Source: Candidatus Eremiobacterota bacterium (GTDB lineage Bacteria > Vulcanimicrobiota > CADAWZ01 > Ess09-12). From it: 64,000 nucleotides of DNA. This document shows, piece after piece, positions 53,135-59,785 of the stretch. The position numbers and the translations under genes are program-made. The notes below the pieces were generated by a model, which searched no databases, was not told where the DNA came from, and worked only from the letters and a program-made list of their open reading frames with translations. Where the stretch lies: the NCBI GenBank assembly GCA_031082125.1, contig JAVHLM010000018.1, positions 24,648 to 88,647 of the forward strand. Reading direction: 5' to 3'. Each line of letters starts with the position of its first letter. Positions within the stretch are counted from its first letter, which is position 1.

Positions 53135-53422
53135 TCAGCGCTTTTTGCCCTCCGGGGCGGGGAGCTTTTCGCAGGTGAAGTCCCTGCACATCCGGGGCCT
53201 CTTCCTGTAAATGGCGCAGGAGCCGTCTTCCTTCAGGTGAGTGCAGGGGGAGTCAAACCAGACCTGGAGCGAGCGGCCCTTGAGCTTTTTCACCGTGACG
53301 CCCCTGTGGTAGCTGAGCCACTGGACCCAGTCCCTGTCTTTCACGTCCTCGAGGATGATGTAGAAATTGCTGCAGCAGTTTGTATCGCAGCCCTGGCAGG
53401 GGCTCTCGCCATAAGTTTCCAT
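53135..53422 (-). CDS. Short YkgJ family cysteine-cluster protein
   Basis: 95 residues from ATG 53422. CQGCDTNCCSNF, CTHL, CAIYRKRPRMCRDFTC carry the YkgJ pattern. It is half the size of the relative at 35411. Function unknown, possibly a zinc or Fe-S binding protein. Confidence 0.85.
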   Translation of the reverse strand: METYGESPCQGCDTNCCSNFYIILEDVKDRDWVQWLSYHRGVTVKKLKGRSLQVWFDSPCTHLKEDGSCAIYRKRPRMCRDFTCEKLPAPEGKKR

Positions 53423-53535
53423 AGTGATCAAAAATTAAAGAGAGAGCCGCCTCTCTCCTTCTTGTGCCTCCTTCGGACTGCGGTGCACCGTTCCCCCGGG
53501 CCCTCTCTTCAATGCCTCGCCCTGGAACGGAGCCC

Positions 53536-54591
53536 CTATCCCTGCCCTTTGCCGCCTCCGAATATTCCCCCGATGAAGTCACCGATACCCTTCACTATGC
53601 CGCCGATAAAATCGCCTATTCCTTTCACCACCTGCCCTATGCCGTCGGCCACCTTGCCCAGGAAGGGCATCTCCTGCTTCTCAGGAAGGCTCTGGTCTTT
53701 TGAGCTATTCAGGTAGTTCTCCACGTAGGCATAGAGCTCGGGGTCCTTCTCCTTCAGCATCTGCCTGGTTTCCGGCGAAAATTCGTAGGCCTGCACTCCG
53801 CATGCAAAATATTCCTTGGAGTTGAACTTGTCCCACTGATAGCTCTCAAAACGGTTGTTCTGGTCCTGCCCGGCGCGATTCCTATATGCCTGGTACATGT
53901 CCTGAAGCTTTGGATCCCTGTCGGTGCCGTAGATGGGGAGGAAGCCGTCGGGGTAGAGCATGTCGTCAATGGCATGAGCCGTCTCATGGCGCGCCGTGTC
54001 AATTCCCGCCAGGGAGCCCAGCGTGCCCGGTTTAGAGCCCATCTGCTCCTGCTTGAGCACAATTGCATTGTCCCTTGGTGTGTAATATCCCTGGAGATTT
54101 TCGGACTGCCACTCCTTCATCCCGCCGGGAAAGCCGTCAGGGGGAGGGTTCCTGTGATCGACCATGTTAAATTTCAGGCCGGTCCTCTCAAGGTTGGTGA
54201 GGGTGTCTATGTCATAAGCGCTGAGAGCCATGGCAAGGTTTTTCTTCTCCTCATCGGTGAGGGCCGTGAGGCTTCCGTCCTGGTTCATGTGGCTTCCCAT
54301 CCTGTCGGCAAATCCCGCGTACTGGGGTATGTTCACGTCGGGGCCGAGAAAGATCCCCTTGGGTGCAGCGTTCCCTTCCTGGGGCTTTGCGCCACCCTTT
54401 TCCTGGGGGCCTGCTCCTTCCTCTTCCTCAAGATCCTTCAGGTCATCGGACTGCGTATAGGCATCAGCGGCACCCCGCGGCTTTTCAGCCTCCCCCGCCT
54501 TCTCCCCCGCGGGGCTGCGGAACTGGATTGTCCTGGTCTGGGCGATTCTCTCGAGAGCAGTCCTGTAATTATCATTGATTCCCGTCATCAT
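53536..54591 (-). CDS. Leaderless metalloprotease of anthrax-lethal-factor-like (M34) type
   Basis: 351 residues from ATG 54591 (or 54588), GGAGGGCTA upstream. After a polar N-terminus (MMTGINDNYRTALERIAQTR) and an acidic linker lies a zinc metalloprotease domain: H202-E-T-A-H206 (DTARHETAHAIDDML) and, 60 residues later, Glu in NSKEYFACGVQAYEF, the HExxH...E arrangement of lethal factor and of Pro-Pro endopeptidase. The C-terminus repeats KGIGDFIGGI (QVVKGIGDFIGGIVKGIGDF), an amphipathic Gly-rich tail. No signal peptide. It is divergent from the DUF1521 gene with shared Pho-like boxes between. It may act on a host or neighbour-cell protein; target unknown. Confidence 0.8.
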   Translation of the reverse strand: MMTGINDNYRTALERIAQTRTIQFRSPAGEKAGEAEKPRGAADAYTQSDDLKDLEEEEGAGPQEKGGAKPQEGNAAPKGIFLGPDVNIPQYAGFADRMGSHMNQDGSLTALTDEEKKNLAMALSAYDIDTLTNLERTGLKFNMVDHRNPPPDGFPGGMKEWQSENLQGYYTPRDNAIVLKQEQMGSKPGTLGSLAGIDTARHETAHAIDDMLYPDGFLPIYGTDRDPKLQDMYQAYRNRAGQDQNNRFESYQWDKFNSKEYFACGVQAYEFSPETRQMLKEKDPELYAYVENYLNSSKDQSLPEKQEMPFLGKVADGIGQVVKGIGDFIGGIVKGIGDFIGGIFGGGKGQG

Positions 54592-54743
54592 TAGCCCTCC
54601 TGCACTGGTTCTCCTGTCTTGAGTATCACTGCAAAAATGGCATGAATAAACGAAATTATGTAAAATACCCGTAAACTCTCTATGAACAATTTGTAAGCAG
54701 AGTATGAACTTTTCTTTGTCGTCGCTTGATTTTTTAACATGAA

Positions 54744-54780
54744 TGTTAAAATCCTGTTACTGCTGTTAAAATTCTGTGAC
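54744..54780. promoter_or_regulatory. Double PhoB/PhoP-like box
   Basis: TGTTAA (54744), TGTTAC (54755), TGTTAA (54764), TGTGAC (54775): two pairs, each with an 11-bp period. Read on the minus strand they are GTCACA-N5-TTAACA and GTAACA-N5-TTAACA, the Bacillus PhoP layout, pointing to the metalloprotease gene. Confidence 0.6.
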
Positions 54781-54813
54781 CTTGAAGGGAAGTTTTGCTG
54801 CCCCGCGCCTCTT

Positions 54814-54830
54814 TTAACATATTTTTGACG
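54814..54830 (+). promoter_or_regulatory. PhoP-like box
   Basis: TTAACA (54814), 5 bp, TTGACG (54825). One period of 11 bp in the forward direction, 130 nt before the DUF1521 gene. Confidence 0.45.
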
Positions 54831-54873
54831 GCTCTCCAGGAAGTTTAAGATTTTATCAACAAAACGGCAACAT

Positions 54874-54929
54874 CTGTAAGTGAGCCGTAAGTTTTCTGTA
54901 AGGCCTTCGTGAGCCCCATGGGGTATCAT
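54874..54929 (+). promoter_or_regulatory. Triple CTGTAAG repeat (Pho-box-like) and candidate -10
   Basis: CTGTAAG (54874), CCGTAAG (54885), CTGTAAG (54896): three seven-base units on an exact 11-bp period, like the enteric PhoB box CTGTNAN-N4. TATCAT (54924-54929) may be the -10. This is the clearest operator in the window and lies 60 nt before the DUF1521 gene. Confidence 0.65.
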
Positions 54930-54961
54930 GGGGGCAGAAAGAATTAAAGGAGGAGACTGAA

Positions 54962-56071
54962 ATGGCACAGATAACCACACAGCCCCTGACCACGGTGAAC
55001 GGTCAATACGGCGGCACCACCCAGTACGGCGGTTACAAGGCCGTCTCAACGGATGGCACCGACACTTCAAAAGGCGGGGTCATCAAGCGGGTCAATCCCA
55101 ATGGTGGCACCCTCAACGCTGCCGGAAACGTGGCACAGAACGAGAACGGCGCCCGCGGCTCAGGCGCCGCAAATGTCAATAACCAGTATGTCTCGGGCAA
55201 AGGCGCTGCAGGCTTCACTTATGACAAGGCTTCAGGCTCCCTTGATGCCAAGGGTGCTGCCTCATGGACCAACAAGACCACCGGCGAGTCCCACACGGGC
55301 TCCTTCGATGCCGATCTCACCAGGGGTCAGGGTGGAACCGTGAACGTCACAAAAGACGGCATGAGCAAGACCTACAAGGTCCCGCCGCGCCCCGCCTTCC
55401 AGCAGAACAGCGGCGACACCAGTACTGACAGCACATCGTACCCCGTGAACACCAGCACCTCCACCGTGATAAATGACAACGATATATATAATATCAATAT
55501 CTACGGCGACAATAACAACGTCACTATCAACGACGGCGGCGACTCGGTGTCCATTGACAATAATGCCGCCACCACTTACACCGATGAGAACGGCAACGAC
55601 GTGACGGTGACGCCCGACAATTACCACGTAAGTGTTGATGAGAACAACGTCTCCACGACAACGACACCGGGCGGCTACCAGATAGTCTATAACCCTGAGA
55701 GCGGCGAAGCCACGATGACCGATCCTGCCACGGGCGAGTCATCAATGATCTGGGGAGACCCCCATGTGACGGAATCTGACGGCGGCCAGTGGGAGTGGGA
55801 TTCAGCCACCAGCACCTACGTGCTCCCCGATGGCACCAAGGTGACCATGAACTCAACGGGAGGCACTGAGGAGAATGGCTACGGCACCCTGGAATCAATG
55901 GACATATACTCGGGAACGGGCGACACCCATGTTTCAGCAAGCGCAGAGGGCACCGCGGTAACGCATGACGGCCAGACTGCCGACCAAGCCCAGGCTGACG
56001 GCGATCTCTACATGGGAAGCGACGACCTCACCGACTGGTACTCGGTGGCGGACCAGGAAATGGCTGCATAG
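54962..56071 (+). CDS. Leaderless protein with DUF1521-type metal-induced autocleavage domain
   Basis: 369 residues, AAAGGAGGAG before ATG. Starts MAQITTQPLTTVNGQYGG, then Gly/Asn/Thr-rich low-complexity sequence with NINIYGDNNNVTINDGG-type beta repeats. The C-terminal 120 residues match DUF1521 (PF07481): GGYQIVYNPESGEATM, then SSMIWGDPHVTESDGGQW with the site G265-D-P-H-V, and TYVLPDGTKVTMNS. In Bradyrhizobium NopE effectors the same GD/PHV site cuts itself when calcium is present. I infer a secreted protein that self-cleaves outside. No signal peptide. Confidence 0.8.
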   Translation: MAQITTQPLTTVNGQYGGTTQYGGYKAVSTDGTDTSKGGVIKRVNPNGGTLNAAGNVAQNENGARGSGAANVNNQYVSGKGAAGFTYDKASGSLDAKGAASWTNKTTGESHTGSFDADLTRGQGGTVNVTKDGMSKTYKVPPRPAFQQNSGDTSTDSTSYPVNTSTSTVINDNDIYNINIYGDNNNVTINDGGDSVSIDNNAATTYTDENGNDVTVTPDNYHVSVDENNVSTTTTPGGYQIVYNPESGEATMTDPATGESSMIWGDPHVTESDGGQWEWDSATSTYVLPDGTKVTMNSTGGTEENGYGTLESMDIYSGTGDTHVSASAEGTAVTHDGQTADQAQADGDLYMGSDDLTDWYSVADQEMAA

Positions 56072-56101
56072 CAGATCCATTCGGCTTCCATGAATTCTGC
56101 A

Positions 56102-56133
56102 GGGCAGGCGGCATAGTCCGCCTGCCCTTTTTG
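56102..56133 (+). terminator. Rho-independent terminator after the DUF1521 gene
   Basis: GGGCAGGCGG, loop CATAGT, CCGCCTGCCC, then TTTTTG. Perfect 10-bp stem. Confidence 0.92.
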
Positions 56134-56261
56134 CTTTTCCTTGAACCTCTTTTTCGGGCAGGAAGCTGTTAATATTTTCCTTCCCTCTTCGTCTAAAAAG
56201 GTGAAAAGGGGCAGAAAATTCAATTAGTGCTTATCGCGGAAAAAAGGAGCCATGAGGCGCA

Positions 56262-56786
56262 ATGGCCGATTACAGGGAAAAGGAAATGACGGCACTCTTC
56301 AATGACCACTACAGGAAGGTCTATAACCTCTGCCGGCGTCTTGTAGGAAATGCAACCACGGCACAGGACATGGTCCAGGAGGTTTTCATGAAGGCCTTCA
56401 GGAACCTTGGGAGCTTCCGGGGCGAGTGCTCCCTCACCTCGTGGCTTTACTCCATAGCAACCAACCACTGCCTCGACTGCCTGAGACGCGAGCGCCGCTG
56501 GTATGAAAAGATACCATATCTTGCCGGCGCCGGGGAGAGGCAGGCCAGGCCCCTGGAAGAAGAAGTGGCCCACAGGGAGCTCGGGCGCCTCATCCTGGAA
56601 AAAATAAGCCCTTCGCACAGGGCGCTTCTTGTGCTCAAGACTTACCTTGGCCTGAACTACCAGGAAATTGCGGCGGTAATGAATATAACTCCCGGGAGCG
56701 TGGGCGTCATGCTGACCAGGGCCCGCAGGGAAGCTTTAAAAATTGCTGAAAAAGAGGGGATCACCGATGAAGTGCGGGGACTTTGA
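56262..56786 (+). CDS. ECF-family sigma factor
   Basis: 174 residues. Region 2 (YRKVYNLCRRLVGNATTAQD, MVQEVFMKAFRNLGSF, LTSWLYSIATNHCLDCLRRE) and region 4 (HRALLVLKTYLGLNYQEIAA, VMNITPGSVGVMLTRARREA) are complete, so the length is normal for the group. It recruits RNA polymerase to stress promoters. The downstream gene, overlapping its end by 20 nt, encodes its likely anti-sigma factor. Two ribosome-binding-like sequences (AAAGGAG and GAGG) precede ATG. Confidence 0.93.
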   Translation: MADYREKEMTALFNDHYRKVYNLCRRLVGNATTAQDMVQEVFMKAFRNLGSFRGECSLTSWLYSIATNHCLDCLRRERRWYEKIPYLAGAGERQARPLEEEVAHRELGRLILEKISPSHRALLVLKTYLGLNYQEIAAVMNITPGSVGVMLTRARREALKIAEKEGITDEVRGL

Positions 56787-57306
56787 AGAAAGAGCCTCAT
56801 GGTTTCTTGACGGCGAAATGGATGGCACTGAGAAGGCCGCATGGGATGAGCACCTTACCTTATGCCCGCAGTGCAGGGGAGTGCTCGAAAGCTACAGCCG
56901 CGTTGATTCCATTGTGTCTGCCCTTCCAGAAGAGATTCCACCTGCTCTCAATCCCTTTGACCTTATGGAGAAAAAAGGAAGTGTCCTTGGAGGAAGAGTG
57001 CAGTGCTTTCTTCGTTTCGCCCCGGTCTTCGCGGTGATCCTCGTGGTGGCAGGCGCCCTGTTTTTCCTGAAAGGCACAGCTTTCTTGCCGGTGCCTTCTC
57101 CCTCTCCTGCTGAAGGGGGGGGCCATTCACTTATCCCCGGGGAAGCCCCGGTCTTTGACTATCACGTTGAGCTCAACGACTCGCAGTATTCCATCGCCCT
57201 TTGGGGAGAGGAGGTGAAAATGGTCTCCCTCTATCTTGCCGAAGAGGGAAAGGGGGATATCACCATGTCATTTGAGGATCAAAGAGAAAAAAGGAGGACA
57301 CGATGA
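56767..57306 (+). CDS. Membrane anti-sigma factor with zinc-finger (ZAS) domain
   Basis: 179 residues from ATG 56767. The N-terminal ZAS motif (MKCGDFEERASWFLDGEM, then HLTLCPQCRG, H-x3-C-x2-C) binds the sigma factor; one helix (FAPVFAVILVVAGALFFL) anchors it; the periplasmic part is short (about 80 residues). It overlaps the sigma gene, so levels are balanced. Signal may be sensed by the outside part or by the partner encoded next. Confidence 0.9.
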   Translation: MKCGDFEERASWFLDGEMDGTEKAAWDEHLTLCPQCRGVLESYSRVDSIVSALPEEIPPALNPFDLMEKKGSVLGGRVQCFLRFAPVFAVILVVAGALFFLKGTAFLPVPSPSPAEGGGHSLIPGEAPVFDYHVELNDSQYSIALWGEEVKMVSLYLAEEGKGDITMSFEDQREKRRTR

Positions 57307-57869
57307 AGAGAAAAATCACCATGCTCGCCATTGCAGCGGCTCTTTTGCTCACCGGCATTTCTTATGCCGCCGACTTCCCCTCCCAGGACTCCACCGGGCC
57401 TGAAATAATGGCAGGCGCTCCCCAGAAGCCCCAGGGGAAAGCCATCCTTATCGAGGTGAAGATAGCCTCCGAGGTGGAGGGCCACTCTATAGTGCTCTCG
57501 CCAAAGATCATCACTGTCGAGAATAAGCTTGCCACCATCAAAGTAGGCGATCAGAAAGCCGAGCTTAATGACAGGCCGGTGAAAACCGACAGGGAAGCAA
57601 AGCCGTCTCAGAAAAGCTTCCTCATGGTGCTCCAGGTGACGCCCCAGGTCGTGGAGAACATCACGCCCCCCCTTATAAAAATGGATATCAAGTTTTCCCT
57701 CACCCATGGGAGCTTTTCGACGGAGCAGTCATTTCAGACGGTGGTCCAGAACGGCGATTCCTTCCACTATGAGTCATCTGACAGGACAAAAAACCAGAAG
57801 CTTGGCCTCATGATAAAGGCCTCGGTGGCCGGGGATAAAGGAGGCGCCCCGCGCGAAGGGGAAAAATAG
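57303..57869 (+). CDS. Exported secretin-like (GspD-type) small protein
   Basis: 188 residues, ATG overlapping the anti-sigma stop (ATGA). Signal peptide ITMLAIAAALLLTGISYA. The mature domain has ILIEVKIASEVEGHSIVLSP and KIITVENKLATIKVGDQKAE, like the beta core of secretins (LSPKILTLDNKEA-IxVG), but without the N-domains or the full barrel. It is probably periplasmic and may report outer-membrane or secretion stress to the sigma system. No close family known. Confidence 0.65.
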   Translation: MKRKITMLAIAAALLLTGISYAADFPSQDSTGPEIMAGAPQKPQGKAILIEVKIASEVEGHSIVLSPKIITVENKLATIKVGDQKAELNDRPVKTDREAKPSQKSFLMVLQVTPQVVENITPPLIKMDIKFSLTHGSFSTEQSFQTVVQNGDSFHYESSDRTKNQKLGLMIKASVAGDKGGAPREGEK

Positions 57870-57883
57870 CCTTCCCTGTTGAA

Positions 57884-58900
57884 TTATACCGGCGCCGCGC
57901 TTCCCTTCAGCGACTCTTCCACTGACACTGCAAGGGCCACCGTGGCGCCCACCATGGGGTTGTTCCCCATGCCCACGAGCCCCATCATCTCCACATGGGC
58001 CGGCACTGAAGATGACCCTGCAAACTGGGCATCGCTGTGCATGCGCCCCATCGAATCGGTGAGGCCGTATGACGCCGGGCCTGCCGCCACATTGTCGGGA
58101 TGGAGGGTCCTTCCGGTGCCTCCTCCCGAAGCCACAGAGAAATAGCTCTTCCCATTTTCAGTTGCCCACTTCTTGTAAGTGCCCGCGACGAGGTGCTGGA
58201 ACCTTGTGGGATTCGTGGAATTGCCGGTGATGGAAACATCCACTTTCTCGTGGATCATGATGGCCACGCCCTCGTTGGCGTCATCGGTGCCGAACACTCT
58301 CACCAGGGCTTTCTCGCCCTTGGAAAAAGGCCGCTCCTCGACAATAGTCAGCTTCCCTGCAAGGTAATCGTATTCGGTCTTCACATAAGTGAAGCCGTTG
58401 ATGCGGGCAATGATGTAGGCGGCGTCCTTGCCGAGCCCGTTCAGGATGACCTTGAGAGGCTCCCGGCGCACCTTGTTGGCAGTCCTGGCAATTCCCAGGG
58501 CTCCCTCGGCGGCGGCGAAAGATTCGTGGCCCGCCAGGAAGCAGAAGCACTTGGTCTCCTCCCTCAGCAGCATTGCCGCAAGGTTGCCGTGGCCCAGGCC
58601 CACCTGGCGGTCATCAGCCACCGACCCTGGAATACAGAAGGCCTGGAGGCCTGTCCCCATAGCCTTGGCCGCCTCTGAGGCCCTGGAAGCCCCCGTTTTC
58701 AGGGCAATGGCCGTGCCCAGGGTGTAAGCCCACACGGCGTTCTCGAAAGCGATAGCCTGCACGCCCTTCACAATCTTATCGACATCGATTCCTTTTGAGA
58801 GGCAGAGCTCCCTCGCCTCTTCAAGGCCCTCAAGGCCGTAAGAGGCGCAGCATTTCTTTATCCCTTCAATCCTTCTCTGATATCCTTCAAACTGTACCAT
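57884..58900 (-). CDS. GGGtGRT protein
   Basis: 338 residues, typical length of this family (PF14057). The signature SVASGGGTGRTLHPDN is present, with AAGPASYGLTDSMGRMHSDA following. Function unknown; the family is almost always next to a NifU-like scaffold, as here (28 nt upstream), so an Fe-S or radical role is inferred. Cytosolic. Confidence 0.92.
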   Translation of the reverse strand: MVQFEGYQRRIEGIKKCCASYGLEGLEEARELCLSKGIDVDKIVKGVQAIAFENAVWAYTLGTAIALKTGASRASEAAKAMGTGLQAFCIPGSVADDRQVGLGHGNLAAMLLREETKCFCFLAGHESFAAAEGALGIARTANKVRREPLKVILNGLGKDAAYIIARINGFTYVKTEYDYLAGKLTIVEERPFSKGEKALVRVFGTDDANEGVAIMIHEKVDVSITGNSTNPTRFQHLVAGTYKKWATENGKSYFSVASGGGTGRTLHPDNVAAGPASYGLTDSMGRMHSDAQFAGSSSVPAHVEMMGLVGMGNNPMVGATVALAVSVEESLKGSAAPV

Positions 58901-58928
58901 TGTTCCGCTCCTTTCCTTGGGCCTTCAG

Positions 58929-59621
58929 CTATTCATGGCGGGGATCGATGACCTTGACGGCCTCTGAGAATCTCCCGTAGGTGCCGGTGCTCTTATCCAT
59001 CGCCGCCTTGGGATCCATGCCCTTCTTAATATCCTCCATCATCTTCCCGAGGTTCACAAACTTGTACCCGATCACCTCATTGTGATCGTCAAGTGCCAGG
59101 CTCAGCACGTAGCCTTCGGCCATCTCGAGGTAGCGCACACCCTTTTCCCTTGTGCCGTACATGGTAGCCACCTGGGACCGGAGCCCCTTCCCCAGGTCCT
59201 CGAGGCCTGCTCCCACGGGAAGGCCTCCCTCGGAGAATGCCGTCTGGGTCCTCCCGTAGGCGAGCTGCTTGAAAATCTCCCGCATGGCCACGTTGATAGC
59301 GTCGCAGACCAGATCCGTGTTGAGGGCCTCAAGCACCGTCTTCCCCTGGAGGATCTCCGCCGCCATCGCGGCAGAGTGGGTCATGCCCGAGCACCCTATG
59401 GTCTCCACGAGGGATTCCATAATAATACCATCCTTCACGTTCAAGGTGAGCTTGCATCCGCCCTGCTGCGGAGCGCACCAGCCGATGCCATGGGAAAGGC
59501 CTGAGATATCCTTAATCTCTCTCGCCTTCACCCATTTCCCCTCCTGGGGAATGGGGGCGGGGCCGTGGTCCGGCCCCTTCCTGATGCAGATCATCTTCTC
59601 GACTTCCTCTGAATAGAGCAT
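58929..59621 (-). CDS. Iron-sulfur cluster scaffold (NifU/IscU-like) protein
   Basis: 230 residues. WCAPQQGGCKLTLNVKDGII and ETIGCSGMTHSAAMAAEILQ carry the conserved Cys of the IscU fold; KTVLEALNTDLVCDAINVA follows. It is co-transcribed with the GGGtGRT gene. It probably assembles or holds a cluster for that partner rather than serving general Fe-S biogenesis. The rest of the isc/suf genes are not in the window. Confidence 0.88.
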   Translation of the reverse strand: MLYSEEVEKMICIRKGPDHGPAPIPQEGKWVKAREIKDISGLSHGIGWCAPQQGGCKLTLNVKDGIIMESLVETIGCSGMTHSAAMAAEILQGKTVLEALNTDLVCDAINVAMREIFKQLAYGRTQTAFSEGGLPVGAGLEDLGKGLRSQVATMYGTREKGVRYLEMAEGYVLSLALDDHNEVIGYKFVNLGKMMEDIKKGMDPKAAMDKSTGTYGRFSEAVKVIDPRHE

Positions 59622-59701
59622 GTCTTCACTCCTTTCTTGCGGTCCTGCATAAGAGGTGAGCAGGTGTTTCTCCGATGCCGTTACTTTCCAATAACGTGAG
59701 T

Positions 59702-59730
59702 ATTATACCAGATTAAAGGTTCCGCCGCAA
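59702..59730 (-). promoter_or_regulatory. Promoter of the NifU-like/GGGtGRT operon
   Basis: On the minus strand TTGCGG (59730-59725), 17 bp, TATAAT (59707-59702). Perfect -10. It is followed by ACTCACG, also seen twice near 9368 and 9519. Confidence 0.45.
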
Positions 59731-59785
59731 TGCCGGAATAAGAAGCCATCATCCTGCGTGAGCGCTGCGGATTTCAGGAAAAAGC

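Larger units (their letters stand above)
54592..54961. other. Divergent regulatory region between metalloprotease and DUF1521 genes
   Basis: 370 bases with no gene. It is AT-rich and holds three groups of 11-bp-spaced direct repeats (listed separately). No other structure seen. Confidence 0.7.

Noticed and set aside
56150-56200. GGAA ... CGTCTAA as an autoregulated ECF promoter before the sigma gene
   Set aside because: The spacer is well over 20 bp, too long for known ECF promoters.
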